NCBI GenBank assembly: GCA_009667805.1
Contig: RXON01001631.1
Span: 1 to 64,000, forward strand
Length of the DNA stretch: 64,000 nucleotides
Direction of reading: 5' to 3'
Source of the DNA: Leptobrachium leishanense
Lineage: Eukaryota; Chordata; Amphibia; Anura; Megophryidae
This document shows, piece after piece, positions 49,401 to 56,495 of the stretch. The notes beneath the pieces are model-generated. The model saw only the letters and a program-made list of their open reading frames with translations, was not told where the DNA came from and did no database searches. Every line of letters starts with the position of its first letter. The stretch's first letter is position 1. Both the position numbers and the translations under genes were made by a program.

Positions 49401-52400
49401 AAGCTGCCACCCTATCTGAATAGACTGTTTCCTCTAGCAGTTCCCTCATCCTATAACCTCCGATCCAGGACCAGCACCTTACTTACAATACCACAATACA
49501 AAAAGACCGTGGCTCGGTCCTCATTTTCCTACAGAGCACTGCAGTTATGGAATAACCTCCCAGACGCCATCAAATCTTCCCCCAGTCTAAAGTCACTCAA
49601 GAGCTCCCTTATGTTAATCTGTATATTTGTTTTTTTTAATATCTTGCATTGTATTGTATTACTTTGTATTTCTGTAACAACTGTAATCTCAATGTATCCT
49701 TCCCGGTAAAATACTTTATAAATAAATGTTTGCTTTCTCAAATGGCTACAAGAACTTGGTCATAGATGATGAGGTCAGCATGAAATCGGGGTTAATAAGC
49801 TAAAGTGGTCAGGGTGCGTAGAGTGTCCCTTTTAAATAATTTCGTGAACAAACTGAGTGGGAGGAGGGACTGGAGGTGGAAGGGAGTGACTTTGCTCAAG
49901 TGACTTGACCTGAGTGTGAGAGGGAGAGGGTATGGACAAAAGGCCAGATCTGAGTGTGGGAGTGAGTTTGGAGAAAGGGACCAGACCAAAGGGAGGGAAT
50001 GGCAGTTCCCCGACCAAAGATGGTGTGGCAGGGAGGGTGGCACAGGACTCCAGCTTCAAGTAAGGATTAAACCCAGGCATACAGCTCCTTCACCCAGTGA
50101 CAGTATCCTATGTTTTGTGTTCTAGTTTTGCTACTGTTGTAAACAGAATAAAAACAAACTGGTTGTGTCTGACATAACCCTAGAACTAAATCATACAGAG
50201 TAAAGCAGCGGTGCGTCTTCCCCAATCAGCTCTGAAGCTGGGGTCATTTACGTCTAACTCAGTCTGACTCTAAACCGTGTGTGCTGTACACAGGACGATT
50301 AATCGACACCGATTAATCAATGATTAAAATAGTTGACAACTATTTTAATCATCGATTAATCGATTAGTTGTTTCAACCCTAGACATAATAGATTTAAAAA
50401 AATAAAAAAATGCAATTCAAGTTTAGCGGTATTGCTAAATGGCCGAAACTGGAAAAACAGGTAAAAGAATTTGTACTTAAAACAATGTCAGATTTAATTT
50501 ATCAACAAAAATGATAATTATTCAAGCAGTGAATTAAGCAAAGAGAAAGTAAATGATTTCAAAGGGACGGCATGTCACATTTCCAGCCATATGGTGAGCT
50601 GATCCGGGCCGGCTCTTACCCCGTCTGGTTTCCAAGATAGCGAGTCGAATTAAAATTTGTTAAAACTTACAGGGTTATTTAAAGAGAATGACTTTTCGTT
50701 CAATTCGGTACGATTTGGCAATCCCATTTCGGCCACCCTGCGGTGTATTCAGCAAGCACCACAGGGCCGCCGAAATGCAGGGAAAAGTCGCCGTAAATGC
50801 CAAAAACTCACCACAAAACGAGGGCGAACGCACACTGAAACCTGCAAAAACATCTGGGTTAAACCGCCGAAAACGCTGGAAAAACCCGAGCAGGAGCCGA
50901 TCACACGCAGCGCAGCCGCCGGAAAATGTGAAACGCTGTTTGCAAAGAAACTACTGAGCGAAAATGACTGAAATTTACATATGAGGTCCAAAGAATAATA
51001 AAAAGGGCTGTTACAGAAAAAATAAGTAAAGTTAAAAATAAAAAAAATAAAAAGGCTTAAAGATATCTTAAAAAAAATCTATAAAAGACTCTTTACTGCA
51101 GAATATTATAATGAACGGTTTATTAGATATTGAATTAAAAACAGGAATATTTTTAACATTGAAGCCTATGGGATTCGCCTGAATAAATCTGTTGCATGAA
51201 ACCACCGAATGGCAGGGCAATTTGGCAACTTTTCACTGCTGGCTTTTGCTCTGAATAGACGAAGCATTGCTTCTCTATAGGGATTCACTGCCCTCGAACA
51301 GGCACTGTATGTGCAGGCAATTCGCCAGGATTTGGCGAATTGCCTGCTCTCTGGAAAGCCGAATGGACAAGAAAGGTAACCGATGCTGATTTTCGGGAGC
51401 CATTCGGATCGCTTTGAATAACCCTGTATATATCTAAATTTTTTCATTGAAAGAGGTGCTTTTTCCTCAATATTACATATTTACCTTGTAAGTGGTATAA
51501 ATTATAAAGTTCAGAGCTCCCTTTATTTTGCTTCCAAGTCATTTTAAATTTAAAGTTCTTTTACTTAAATTTCTTTAACATTAAGGTACGTGTTATAAAC
51601 CGATAGATAAAAGGGATAGATTATTTATCAGATTAAATCGAAAAAATAAAAATCCGCCAACTGATCGATTATGAAAATAATCGTTAGTTGCAGCTCTACA
51701 CCTGAAATTAGCACACTACAAAATACTCTCCAGCTATTGGGGATACACGCCACAGCATATTCCTGCACTTAAGCAGCACCTAAAAACCCATCTCTTCAGA
51801 TTAGCGTACCGCATCACTGATTCAACTCCTCCCTCTGCTCACCTACTCATAAAGGATTCTATGGCCCCACCATTCCCGAACCACTGGCGCTAATGATCCT
51901 GTCGTCCAGTAAAATTCCCCTGGTCTTCCTCAACCCCAATCCCTCTAGACTGTAAACTCCTATGAGCAGGGCCCTCTACACCTCTTGCTTCCATCATATG
52001 TCCGTTTATCTGTATCTTGTTCCCTTTGGTTATTGTAAAGCTTTGTGGAAACTGTTGGCGCTATATAAATGATGACAATAGTAATAATAAGTAACCACCA
52101 TCTGGGTTTAGTTATGACAAGAATCTATACACCCAGGGCATACTTGAAAACGAGAGAAATCTCAATGTATCCTTCCTGGTAAAATCCTTTATAAATAAAT
52201 AAATACACACGGGTACAAGTGTAGCCCAACACAGAAAATCTAACCTGTGTGTTTACGGAGAGAAGAAATGAGGAGGCTGTTACGCATAAGCCATGTATTG
52301 GTTTTCTTTTTAAAGTGTCTGAATCCACATGACATCATACAATAATCTGTCAGTGTGCAGTCCCAGCAGCTGGGGCTTGAGGGACCATAGCACTACCCAT

Positions 52401-55400
52401 ATAAGCGACCCGCACAGATGTCATAGAAACATGGTAACAAATGCTAAGCAGAGGTTTAAAGCTCCATGTTGCATCATGGTCCTTATCTACTCCAGAGCCG
52501 CATTCAATACCTCAGCAGCTGCTGAATTGATGCAGCAAACTGAATAGCTGCGCTGCAGCAGTGTCATTGAACGCTTTGGATGTGAATTTCGAAGCAAAAA
52601 TGGCCGACAATGTCCCCAGTTCATATTGAAAAATTGCCCGGAGCTCACACACATGGGTATATAGTGCTGCTGGCTTCAAATGAAATTTTTAGCAGAGCTG
52701 AGCGCCTCTGCATAGGGGAAAAACATATCAGGGGGGATATAAATTTGACTATTACAGTTCCATTTCTTTTTATATTTTAGATTACCACTTAAATGTAAAT
52801 AGTTACCATTTTCCAATAAATATTTGGTGCTTTGGTCAACAAACACCTCGAAATGGATATTGCCGTACTGGATAATAACTTGCTCCATGGCGGCAGCCAT
52901 CTTTACTACGTCACACTCAGCTACTCGCAGCATCTCTGAGTCGCTGCAAGTGCTCAGTTAGCAGGGTTGAGCGGCAGAACGGCGTTCAGTGGCAAGTTAC
53001 TAATTTAGCACTTGCAGCGGCTGAGGTATTGAACGCGGCTCTGGAGACAGCGGCTGGAAATACTGCAGGACCTACCAAGAGAAATAAGAGGCTTCCATCT
53101 GCAACGCCTGCCAGAGGCCCGGAGGATTTATTGCCAGTGGATTCAGACACGTTAATTACATTAACCAACATATCCCACAGACAAAAACAAGCAAAAAGAT
53201 TTACAGAGGAGTGTGAGAAGTAATAGGATGCATGGAGGCTGTGTGGGAGACAGATCAGGAGAGGTACAATGGGGGATTATGGAGGGATCAGATAGGAATC
53301 TCTAGTCTACAGTAATGTGTATTTACAGATATTTTGAAAGAAGGGAGGCAAGGGGAGAGTCGAATGTTACGAGGGAGGGAGCTCCATGCACCAGATTGCA
53401 TGTAATGGTCTCCTTATTTCTCGGTCCACAGATTATATTTCCTGTGTTTGAGCTACACCTGTGCCAGTATATATATCGCTTTTTCTAGCTATATGCAGGG
53501 GTGGTCACGTAATAAATGTAGGGCAGGCACTGGAATAGGTATCAAAGTAGGAAATCCCTTAGATCTGCAAAAACAACCCCCCCCCCCAGGCAGTTTCCAG
53601 CTCTGTTATTGTGATATTTCTCGTGGACGTCTAAGGCCAGTGTCAGATGAGTGCACTAGGGATAGACCGATATATCGGTTTTGCCGATTATCGGCTGCCG
53701 ATATTCAGAAAATTATGATATCGGTATTTTATTTGCCGATAATTGGACAAGTTGGCTCACTGAGGCTGAGACACACAAGATCCCACAGAACTGTGCGAAT
53801 CCGGGGCTTCTCCCACATCAGGCTGTAAGCCCTCACTGCAGAACGACCCCTGCTCACTGACCGTATTGCACATGAGCGTGATGACAACAGAAATGGGGCT
53901 ACCATCCCATCTGGCAGGGAATTTCCTATACAGGAGGATGCAGGGTCTACTTCCTACAGCAGGGGTCAGCAACCTGGGCCCTCCAGATGTTTTGGAACTG
54001 CTTTTCCCATGAGGCTCCAAGAACCTAATGAGAAGCTGAGCATCATGGCAGATGTAATTCCAAAACATGTGGGGCAACATTACAAAGTCACTGCTAACTT
54101 AACTTAGCCAGAGCTGTTGTAAACTTAGACCCATTATAGTCTATGGGGTTGTTAACCAGAGCTGTTGTAGACTTAAGTTAGCACCAACTTTGTAATATAA
54201 CCCTTGGAGGGCCAAGGTTGCTGAACCCTTTACATACAGGGTCATTTGAGGGATCTTTAAGAAAGCCAAAGACATCGGTCTTATTGTTTGTAAAAATAAA
54301 AGCTTAAATTTAAAAGATAAATCTTATTAAATTGAATAAATGAAGTGGACATGGTGCAATGTTTAAATGTTAAACACATGGAGTTCATGGCATAATGTCA
54401 GATGTTTTATACATGAACTGGGCTGTTACTCCTGGCTGTTGCAGCTGCTCTGGTATGTATGTATATTATGCTGCAACACCACTTCGTCATTTTTGCTGCT
54501 GTTCCTTTTTCCATGTTTTTGTTTTCAACCCCAAATGGGAAGTGCTTGGTGCGTGTATAAATGAAACCCACCATTTTCTGCCTCTCCTTAGCTGAAAAGC
54601 AGCAGGAGGGGCACGTAGTTGCTCAGAAGAGCAGCTTTTGGTACATTGGTTAGGACTCGCTCTACAAAGAGGTGCCGTGATGGGGCGAGTGAGCTTACAT
54701 TTCAATGGCCATTAAAACAAGCTAAAACCTCCTGATAGTGTTTTGTTGTACATGGAAATATATAGAAACGAGCGCAGATGACATCTTTTTTCTCGTTATG
54801 TTTTATACATGAACTGGGCTGTTACTCCTGGCTGTTGCAGCCGCTCTGGTAAGTATGGGCGCGACGCCATTTTTCTGTATATAATGTCAGATTTGTGCTG
54901 GTTTTTTTCACAAACTTTAAATCTACAGAATATCGGCACCAAATATCTGCTATCGGCCAGAAAAGCTGCCGATAATCGTATCGGCCCTGAAAAAATAATA
55001 TCGGTCTATCCCTAATGTGCACCCGTACTGACGTATCTTTCGTGCCCATCGCAGCATTGTGAAGTTTCAACGGGGCCGGCCACACGGTGTAGCGCGCGAA
55101 TTGCACGCACTACAGCGGATGTGCTGAAAGCCTCCCCGTCGAAACACTACAACGTGCGGTCAATGGGGCTGCAAAGCACGATCCACCATAGGAGGATCGA
55201 GCCTTGCAGCGCTGGGCGCACGAACTACACTCAGCGAGGTGGCCAGATGGGTGTCTGAGTGGAAGGAACGTGCACTCTCCCAGACGTTCCTTCCGCTATG
55301 AAAAACGCTCGTCTGACACTGGCCTAACCAGACCAAGAAGAGATTTGTCTAATCAGAAGCCAGGGATTTTCTAAAGCAGGGCTGTCAAACTCACAGCTAC

Positions 55401-56495
55401 CAAGATGTTGATCCCCACAATTCTTTGAATGAAAAAGATGGCCATGGAATCAAGGGAATTGTAGGTTAGAATCAGAAACACCTGGGGGAGCCAGAGTTTG
55501 CCAGCCCTGTTCTAGGGAATACATGCTCATCCAAAATAGCAGATGAATGATTCTGCATGTGCTGATTGACGTTTTGTCCCATAGAAAAGCATTTTCAAGT
55601 GCGCTATATTTTATCATATGGGTCTTTATTAATGCTATATGTCAGACTGCACAACACAATATGTATTTTGTATAGCCACCGTGAGGAGGAACGGCAGGAA
55701 GTGGGACATTTTTCAAACATATATTTCTCTTGAAAGCTCAGTTATTTTAGTGCTTATATAGTTTATACACCACCTCAAAACAGTCAAATGAATTTACAGT
55801 AATTTTAATGTAAATTATTGGAGGCATGGCCAGTGACCGTCTCCTCTCCCCCAAGCTTTTAGGATAACTTTGTATCAGATGTAGTCAATTAAATTTATTC
55901 AAAACCAATGCACCTTATTTATAGCGAGTGATTTCTAACAACATTTATTATACTTTAGACTCATCTGTAGTGGTTTTATTGCTGTGCAGCTCTGTTACAC
56001 ACCCACACTCCTGTCTGAATACATGGAAGAACCCTAAAAAAAGACACCCATACACCTCAAATAGGAGGAGACCTAGAAAAGACTCCACTACACCCCGAAT
56101 ATATGGAGGAGCCCATAAAAAAGGGCCTCAGGAGAGACATTGTCTCCTGGGGGTATTTGGGCCCAAACCAGTGACTGGCTCTCCTAAATAGGGTCACAGG
56201 ATGACCCGGTTGACCCCAAGCTGAGGATAGCCCAGGCTCTGCTGGCGGGTCCTGAATAACCGGAGCAGGGCACTGTCCTCTAAGGCAAAGTCATGCATTC
56301 CCTCACCCAGTCAAAGTCACATGGGTTCCCGTCCTCCCGCTGGGTGGGCAGGTGCTGACAGACCGGTGGCAGCTTCCGGATAACAAGGAAAGAGGCCGAC
56401 AGCAAGGCGGAGAGAAGGTAATACGGCTGCGACACCCAGCGCCATAGCCCGGGAGCTGCGTATAGAATGGCAAGTATCGGAGTGAGCACCGCCAT
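30988..56495 (-). CDS. TMX2: TMX2, thioredoxin-related transmembrane protein 2 (8 coding exons)
   Basis: Eight exons joined at GT-AG sites give 876 coding bases, 291 residues plus stop; human TMX2 is of similar length. Exon 1 starts [10 protein letters not shown]. Exons 1-4 supply hydrophobic segments ([29 protein letters not shown] and [13 protein letters not shown]). Exons 5-8 encode a thioredoxin-fold domain with [12 protein letters not shown] leading into the atypical active-site sequence SSEC at residues 167-170 in place of CxxC. Exon 7 holds the cis-proline region [18 protein letters not shown]. The C-terminus is KKDQ, which fits a KKxx ER-retrieval signal. The family is an ER/mitochondria-contact membrane protein linked to redox and calcium homeostasis. 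The gene lies head-to-head with MED19, as in human. Its introns, about 24.6 kb in total, are filled with transposons. Confidence 0.95.
31267..31396 (-). CDS. TMX2: TMX2 coding exon 7
   Basis: It encodes [20 protein letters not shown] and continues through [18 protein letters not shown]. The donor CAG|gtatta is weak. The next intron is only 147 bp and is open in frame. Confidence 0.93.
31757..32316 (+). mobile_element. PLE-related fragment bounded by inverted 44-46 bp repeats
   Basis: The segment starting TATATATCAGAAGAGAACGC at 31757-31802 is repeated in inverted orientation at 32273-32316, with at least one mismatch. The interior ends with a hammerhead-like motif and carries two copies of CAGATTTTATCTACA. 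No RT domain is left. Assignment to PLEs rests on the hammerhead-like motif. Confidence 0.5.
32194..32233 (+). ncRNA. Degenerate hammerhead-like motif
   Basis: The core reads TTGAAGA (32198-32204) in place of CTGATGA. Stem II is GGCTC/GGGCC with loop CATAGT, then GAAAC at 32222-32226 and a GTC cleavage-type triplet. Stem I can form from ATCC/GGAT. The C-to-T change at the first core position would be expected to abolish activity. Confidence 0.5.
32621..34403. mobile_element. hAT element (CAGGGCTGCAACTAACG family), with nested hAT
   Basis: Its termini TAGGGCCGAAACAACTAATC and the inverted CGTTAGTTGCAGCCCTG are flanked by a perfect 8-bp duplication CTTCAGAT (32613-32620 and 34404-34411). It is the same family as 48167-50381, in opposite orientation. 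There is no transposase frame. Confidence 0.9.
33394..34320. mobile_element. Nested hAT MITE rich in internal hairpins
   Basis: The termini TAGGGATGCGCCGATACCAC and TATCGGTGCAACCCTA are flanked by the perfect 8-bp duplication GTAATTTT (33386-33393 and 34321-34328). The interior holds two large palindromes around the segment TTACCTTCCTGGGCGCC, at about 33727-33875 and 33962-34115, plus smaller ones centred near 33920 and 34158. These give G/C-rich foldback structure without coding content. Confidence 0.92.
34469..34737. mobile_element. Harbinger-like MITE with near-perfect inverted termini
   Basis: GGCCCCGTTCACACTGTGCG at the left is mirrored at the right by CGCACAGTGTGAACGGGGCC, and the target duplication TTA is intact on both sides. 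The near-perfect termini suggest a younger insertion than the other Harbinger-like copies here. Confidence 0.85.
34741..35114. other. Unassigned TMX2 intron sequence
   Basis: I see no exon, structured RNA or clear element end in this A/T-rich stretch. Confidence 0.5.
35115..35272. mobile_element. Near-palindromic mariner-type MITE
   Basis: CAGGGTTATTCAGAGAGAGG and its inverted partner CTCTCTCTGAATAACCCTG bound a 158-bp foldback. The same family is seen at 44043-44224. The TA target site is decayed. Confidence 0.7.
35362..35829. mobile_element. hAT-type MITE (TAGAGGTGGCACA family)
   Basis: Termini TAGAGGTGGCACAGCTGA and CATGTGC-like TGCACACCACTA are inverted. The flanks GTGCATAC and GCGCATAG match at six of eight positions. 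The interior is A/T-rich and repetitive (gaaacgaatt motifs). Confidence 0.6.
35844..36477. mobile_element. TTAA-type MITE (piggyBac-like)
   Basis: TTAA flanks the unit at 35840-35843 and 36478-36481. The inner termini AAGAGACACTACCCCC and GGGTGGTAGTGACATT are imperfect inverted repeats. A G-run lies near 36340. Confidence 0.45.
36713..36778 (-). CDS. TMX2: TMX2 coding exon 6
   Basis: It encodes [20 protein letters not shown]. The acceptor is tttcag and the donor gtgacg. Confidence 0.93.
37030..37464. repeat. Long near-perfect inverted repeat (174-bp arms, 87-bp loop)
   Basis: The arms are 37030-37203 and 37291-37464. Reading them against each other shows about two mismatches. The right arm and loop are related to 54520-54790, where only one arm exists, so it belongs to a dispersed family. 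It lies in the TMX2 intron between exons 5 and 6 and would fold into a very stable hairpin as RNA or single-stranded DNA. Confidence 0.93.
37517..38255 (+). mobile_element. RTE-type LINE, 3' end, with target duplication
   Basis: The translated 3' end of an RTE reverse-transcriptase ORF is visible: [19 protein letters not shown], then [30 protein letters not shown] and [20 protein letters not shown]. Several stops and shifts make it dead. The 11-bp sequence ATCAGTTATCC at 37506-37516 and 38256-38266 is the target duplication. A Harbinger-like MITE splits the frame at 37908-38156. Confidence 0.85.
37908..38156. mobile_element. Harbinger-like MITE inside the RTE LINE
   Basis: GGCCAGTGTCAGACAAGAG and CATCTGACGCCAGCC are inverted termini with a TTA duplication on both sides. 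Removing the element and one TTA rejoins the RTE frame exactly, which proves the ends. Confidence 0.9.
38423..38529 (-). CDS. TMX2: TMX2 coding exon 5 (thioredoxin active-site exon)
   Basis: It encodes [19 protein letters not shown] followed by [10 protein letters not shown]. The active-site position reads SSEC; the human protein has SNDC. Only the last cysteine of a classic CxxC is present, so a dithiol reductase cycle is not expected. The donor is gtaagt. Confidence 0.94.
38772..39383. mobile_element. hAT MITE (CAGTGGCGGAACTA family)
   Basis: The termini CAGTGGCGGAACTACCAG and TCTAGTTACGCCACTG are flanked by a perfect 8-bp duplication GTAGAATA (38764-38771 and 39384-39391). The interior has a 53-bp tandem repeat and a run of about 20 G. 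Confidence 0.92.
38860..39080. repeat. 53-bp tandem repeat, about four copies
   Basis: The copies start GTTACATTGCTGTGGATTAT at 38871, 38924 and 38977, with a diverged fourth near 39030. Short frames across it are by-products of the repeat. Confidence 0.9.
39534..39943. mobile_element. Foldback element
   Basis: A 68-70 bp arm (39534-39603, CAAACAGAGGTACAGAAAGG onward) is repeated inverted at 39876-39943. An inner palindrome around 39605-39657 (AGGCCTAGGACCATAGTG) forms a second hairpin. Confidence 0.8.
40350..40426 (-). CDS. TMX2: TMX2 coding exon 4
   Basis: It encodes [20 protein letters not shown] and SDKTIE. It ends in phase 0 at GAG|gtaaat. Confidence 0.93.
40443..40480. repeat. (AC)n microsatellite
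   Basis: About nineteen AC units lie just upstream (in transcript order) of TMX2 exon 4. Confidence 0.95.
40530..41181. mobile_element. Terminal-inverted-repeat element (GGGTTTATTCAC family)
   Basis: GGGTTTATTCAC at the left and GTGAATAACCCCT at the right are inverted and flanked by TTAA. The interior resembles the mariner-type MITE at 50670-51426 (CCTATGGGATTTGCCTG), so class assignment between TA and TTAA targets is open. Confidence 0.55.
41186..41850. other. TMX2 intron sequence, little recognisable
   Basis: A small imperfect palindrome at about 41254-41326 (AACTTAACCAGA with TCTGGTCATGTTTAGGTT) resembles the one at 54072-54203. Nothing else is recognised. Confidence 0.4.
41853..41966 (-). 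CDS. TMX2: TMX2 coding exon 3
   Basis: It encodes the stretch from [20 protein letters not shown] through LYITLCL. The acceptor is tttcag and the donor gtaagt. The sequence is strongly hydrophobic and highly conserved in the family. Confidence 0.93.
42485..42545 (-). CDS. TMX2: TMX2 coding exon 2
   Basis: It encodes [20 protein letters not shown], a membrane segment. The acceptor is tttcag and the donor gtgagt. The intron before it is about 13.8 kb and holds the largest cluster of transposons in the gene. Confidence 0.93.
42713..42803. mobile_element. Short MITE (AAAGGGTCACTACAG family)
   Basis: TAAAGGGTCACTACAGCCACC and GGTGTCCCTGTAGTA are inverted termini of a unit under 100 bp. Confidence 0.55.
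42804..42936. mobile_element. hAT-type MITE (CAGGGGTCAGCAACCTTGG family), copy 1
   Basis: AGAGGTCAGCAACCTTGG and CCAAGGTTGCTGACCCCTG are inverted termini. The unit abuts the preceding MITE. Confidence 0.75.
43093..43228. mobile_element. hAT-type MITE (CAGGGGTCAGCAACCTTGG family), copy 2
   Basis: CAGGGACCAGCAACCTTGG and GGTGGCTGACCCTTG form the inverted termini. The interior is related to copy 1. Confidence 0.75.
43288..43619. mobile_element. Fragment of the 32621/48167 hAT family
   Basis: It shares GATTAATCAATCGGTC, TAGGGTTATG and CCAATTTGTTTTTATTTA segments with 32670-32960 and, inverted, with 50150-50330. It has no complete terminus and is cut off by the next element. Confidence 0.7.
43620..44377. 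mobile_element. TTAA-type MITE, partial, related to 62002-63160
   Basis: The segment shares blocks with the copy at 62200-63160, including AATGCAGCA, CCCATAGAA and the right end CTCAGCAGTGAAGGGG followed by TTAA at 44378-44381. A mariner-type MITE interrupts it. The left terminus is lost. Confidence 0.6.
44043..44224. mobile_element. Mariner-type MITE nested in the TTAA element
   Basis: CAGGGTTATTCAGAGAGAGG and CTCTCTCTGAATAACCCTG bound it, with TA on each side. The homologous segment near 62980-63010 lacks the insertion and serves as an empty site. Confidence 0.85.
44382..45002. other. TMX2 intron sequence without recognised features
   Basis: Only a short TG/TA/CA simple repeat at about 44816-44851 stands out. 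Confidence 0.5.
45003..45190. mobile_element. Foldback element
   Basis: GACATGAAATCAGGTGTTTG and the inverted GAACAGCTGATTTCATGTCG form arms of about 60 bp with several mismatches. Confidence 0.65.
45275..45425 (-). mobile_element. LINE/SINE-type 3' tail fragment
   Basis: On the minus strand the sequence ends AGCGCTATATAAATAAAG-like and then (AAT)n, a common amphibian non-LTR tail. The segment AATCACAATCTAGAAGG fits the same group. Confidence 0.45.
45743..46047. mobile_element. Harbinger-like MITE
   Basis: GCCGGGGTCAGACAAGCG and CATCTGACACTGGCC are inverted termini, with TAA next to each end. It lies directly upstream of the ORF1-only LINE. Confidence 0.65.
46081..47974 (+). mobile_element. 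ORF1-only L1-type retrotransposon (HAL1-like) with target duplication
   Basis: A G/C-rich leader of about 560 bp, one ORF1, about 370 bp of 3' sequence and a poly(A) tail preceded by AATAAAGAATT make up the element. It is flanked by AAAAGCACCAGT (46069-46080) and AAAAGCACCGGT (47975-47986), a 12-bp duplication with one mismatch. No endonuclease or reverse transcriptase is present. The insertion ends are complete, so ORF2 was missing from the copied RNA rather than lost by later truncation. Confidence 0.88.
46643..47599 (+). CDS. L1-type ORF1 protein (RNA-binding), 318 codons
   Basis: The open frame starts [13 protein letters not shown] with an acidic N-terminal region. A coiled-coil-like stretch lies at about residues 70-145 ([20 protein letters not shown], then [20 protein letters not shown]). 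[11 protein letters not shown] at about residue 147 begins the RRM-like domain, and [16 protein letters not shown] near residue 192 is its later strand. The C-terminal domain ([20 protein letters not shown]) follows. In L1 elements ORF1 protein binds element RNA as a trimer. The same frame is open upstream of the ATG back to a stop near 46590. A candidate older start ([15 protein letters not shown] at 46369) is in a different frame, so the true N-terminus may be lost. Expression is unknown. Confidence 0.8.
   Translation: MAAAHVLPQEDLLDDLQPSATSSMTSDRDGSSLDPQGPEDLGETLDNNAVPLNTVDDDDLPSTKGDLRKIIAEIREMWRPEVEVIRTQVTATHVRVDEVELEQTCLSGQVDSLHSQVEVLTCSVETLESRHRLRNIQVRGIPDSVSTEDLLPYVSLLAIQVSGLPSDTTELIGAAFRVRKAAAAPKGKPRDVVVVFRDVASKVALMSAPGAQDPVKFEGVTLALYHDLPFMTLLARRRFRDVTSALRRQGIRYRWGLAGSLVVTYANVPYTVNNPYTAWTDLAVAPVALEVQPGRDIFIAFLPPGSGRPGSLRSSLFI
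48352..49255 (+). mobile_element. Solo LTR, probably Ty3/gypsy type
   Basis: The unit starts TGTAGCGCT and ends AGCGCTACA, a 9-bp inverted terminal repeat beginning TG and ending CA. The 4-bp sequence CATA flanks it on both sides (48348-48351 and 49256-49259). It is 904 bp long, has no coding capacity and interrupts the hAT element. The gypsy assignment is inference from style and duplication length. Confidence 0.75.
49370..49735 (+). mobile_element. LINE 3' end (L2/CR1-like)
   Basis: The translation [11 protein letters not shown], then [10 protein letters not shown] and [20 protein letters not shown] is the typical C-terminus of an L2- or CR1-group ORF2. It is followed by a short 3' tail ending CTTTATAAATAAATG. 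The 5' part is missing. Confidence 0.7.
50670..51426. mobile_element. Mariner-type MITE, full length
   Basis: CAGGGTTATTTAAAGAGAATG and CTTTGAATAACCCTG are inverted termini with the TA duplication on both sides (50668-50669 and 51427-51428). It is the best reference copy for the split relative at 25003-28600. Confidence 0.85.
51605..51706. mobile_element. hAT terminal fragment (32621/48167 family)
   Basis: The segment ends AATAATCGTTAGTTGCAGCTC, one terminus of the family. The other terminus is absent. Confidence 0.7.
51720..52092 (+). mobile_element. LINE 3' end (L2-like) with microsatellite tail
   Basis: [18 protein letters not shown] is a remnant of an ORF2 end. The 3' sequence TTGGCGCTATATAAATGATG followed by (AAT)n is the usual L2-type tail in frogs. 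Confidence 0.7.
52150..52204 (+). mobile_element. Extreme 3' fragment of the 49370 LINE family
   Basis: AATCTCAATGTATCCTTCC and the following TATAAATAAATAAAT match the tail at 49686-49735. It is a severely 5'-truncated copy. Confidence 0.75.
52492..53044. mobile_element. TIR element (CCAGAGCCGCATTCAATACC family)
   Basis: A terminal inverted repeat of about 30 bp (CCAGAGCCGCATTCAATACC with GGTATTGAACGCGGCTCTGG) bounds 553 bp. The target duplication is not clear, so the superfamily is left open. Confidence 0.75.
53960..54229. mobile_element. hAT-type MITE (CAGGGGTCAGCAACC family), third level
   Basis: CAGGGGTCAGCAACCTGGGC and GCCAAGGTTGCTGAACCC are the termini seen also at 42804 and 43093. 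The element is split by a palindromic insertion. Confidence 0.7.
54072..54203. mobile_element. Palindromic MITE, fourth level
   Basis: GGGCAACATTACAAAGTC and the inverted ACTTTGTAATATAACCC bound a near palindrome containing two copies of CCAGAGCTGTTGTA. Its ends fall inside the otherwise continuous termini of the third-level MITE. Confidence 0.65.
54404..54875. mobile_element. Unclassified element with short direct terminal repeats
   Basis: ACTGGGCTGTTACTCCTGGC and neighbouring sequence occur at both about 54418 and 54812 in direct orientation. The segment between them is related to the loop and right arm of the long hairpin at 37030-37464. The class is not known to me. Confidence 0.6.
55377..55509. 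mobile_element. hAT-type MITE (CAGGGCTGTCAAACTC family)
   Basis: CAGGGCTGTCAAACTC and GAGTTTGCCAGCCCTG are inverted termini. The flanks TTCTAAAG and TTCTAGGG agree at six of eight positions. Confidence 0.7.
55514..56280. other. TMX2 intron 1, promoter-proximal part
   Basis: I see no further exon. A segment near 55960-56010 (TTATTGCTGTGCAGCTCTGT) resembles part of the 38772-39383 MITE, but no termini are visible. Confidence 0.45.
56307..56495 (-). CDS. TMX2: TMX2 coding exon 1
   Basis: It encodes residues 1-63, from MAVLTP to NPCDFDW, and ends in phase 0 at TGG|gtgagg. An ATG 48 bases upstream at 56543 is in frame. MAVL is preferred because vertebrate TMX2 starts this way. Confidence 0.93.

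Larger units (their letters stand above)
48167..50381. mobile_element. hAT element (CAGGGCTGCAACTAACG family), host of a solo LTR and a LINE end
   Basis: TAGGGCTGCAACTAACGATT and the inverted GATTAGTTGTTTCAACCCTA are the termini. The perfect 8-bp duplication GACATAAT flanks them (48159-48166 and 50382-50389). Internal blocks match 32621-34403 in reverse orientation. No transposase frame is seen. Confidence 0.92.
53657..55014. mobile_element. hAT element (TAGGGATAGACCGATAT family), second level of the nest
   Basis: TAGGGATAGACCGATATATC and GATATTATTTTTT...ATCGGTCTATCCCTA-type ends form inverted termini. The flanks GAGTGCAC and ATGTGCAC match at six of eight positions. It carries further insertions. 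Confidence 0.75.
53635..55324. mobile_element. Harbinger-like MITE, outermost of a nest
   Basis: GGCCAGTGTCAGATGAGTGC and CTCGTCTGACACTGGCC are inverted termini with TAA on both sides (53632-53634 and 55325-55327). It is interrupted after 22 bases by a hAT element. Confidence 0.85.
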
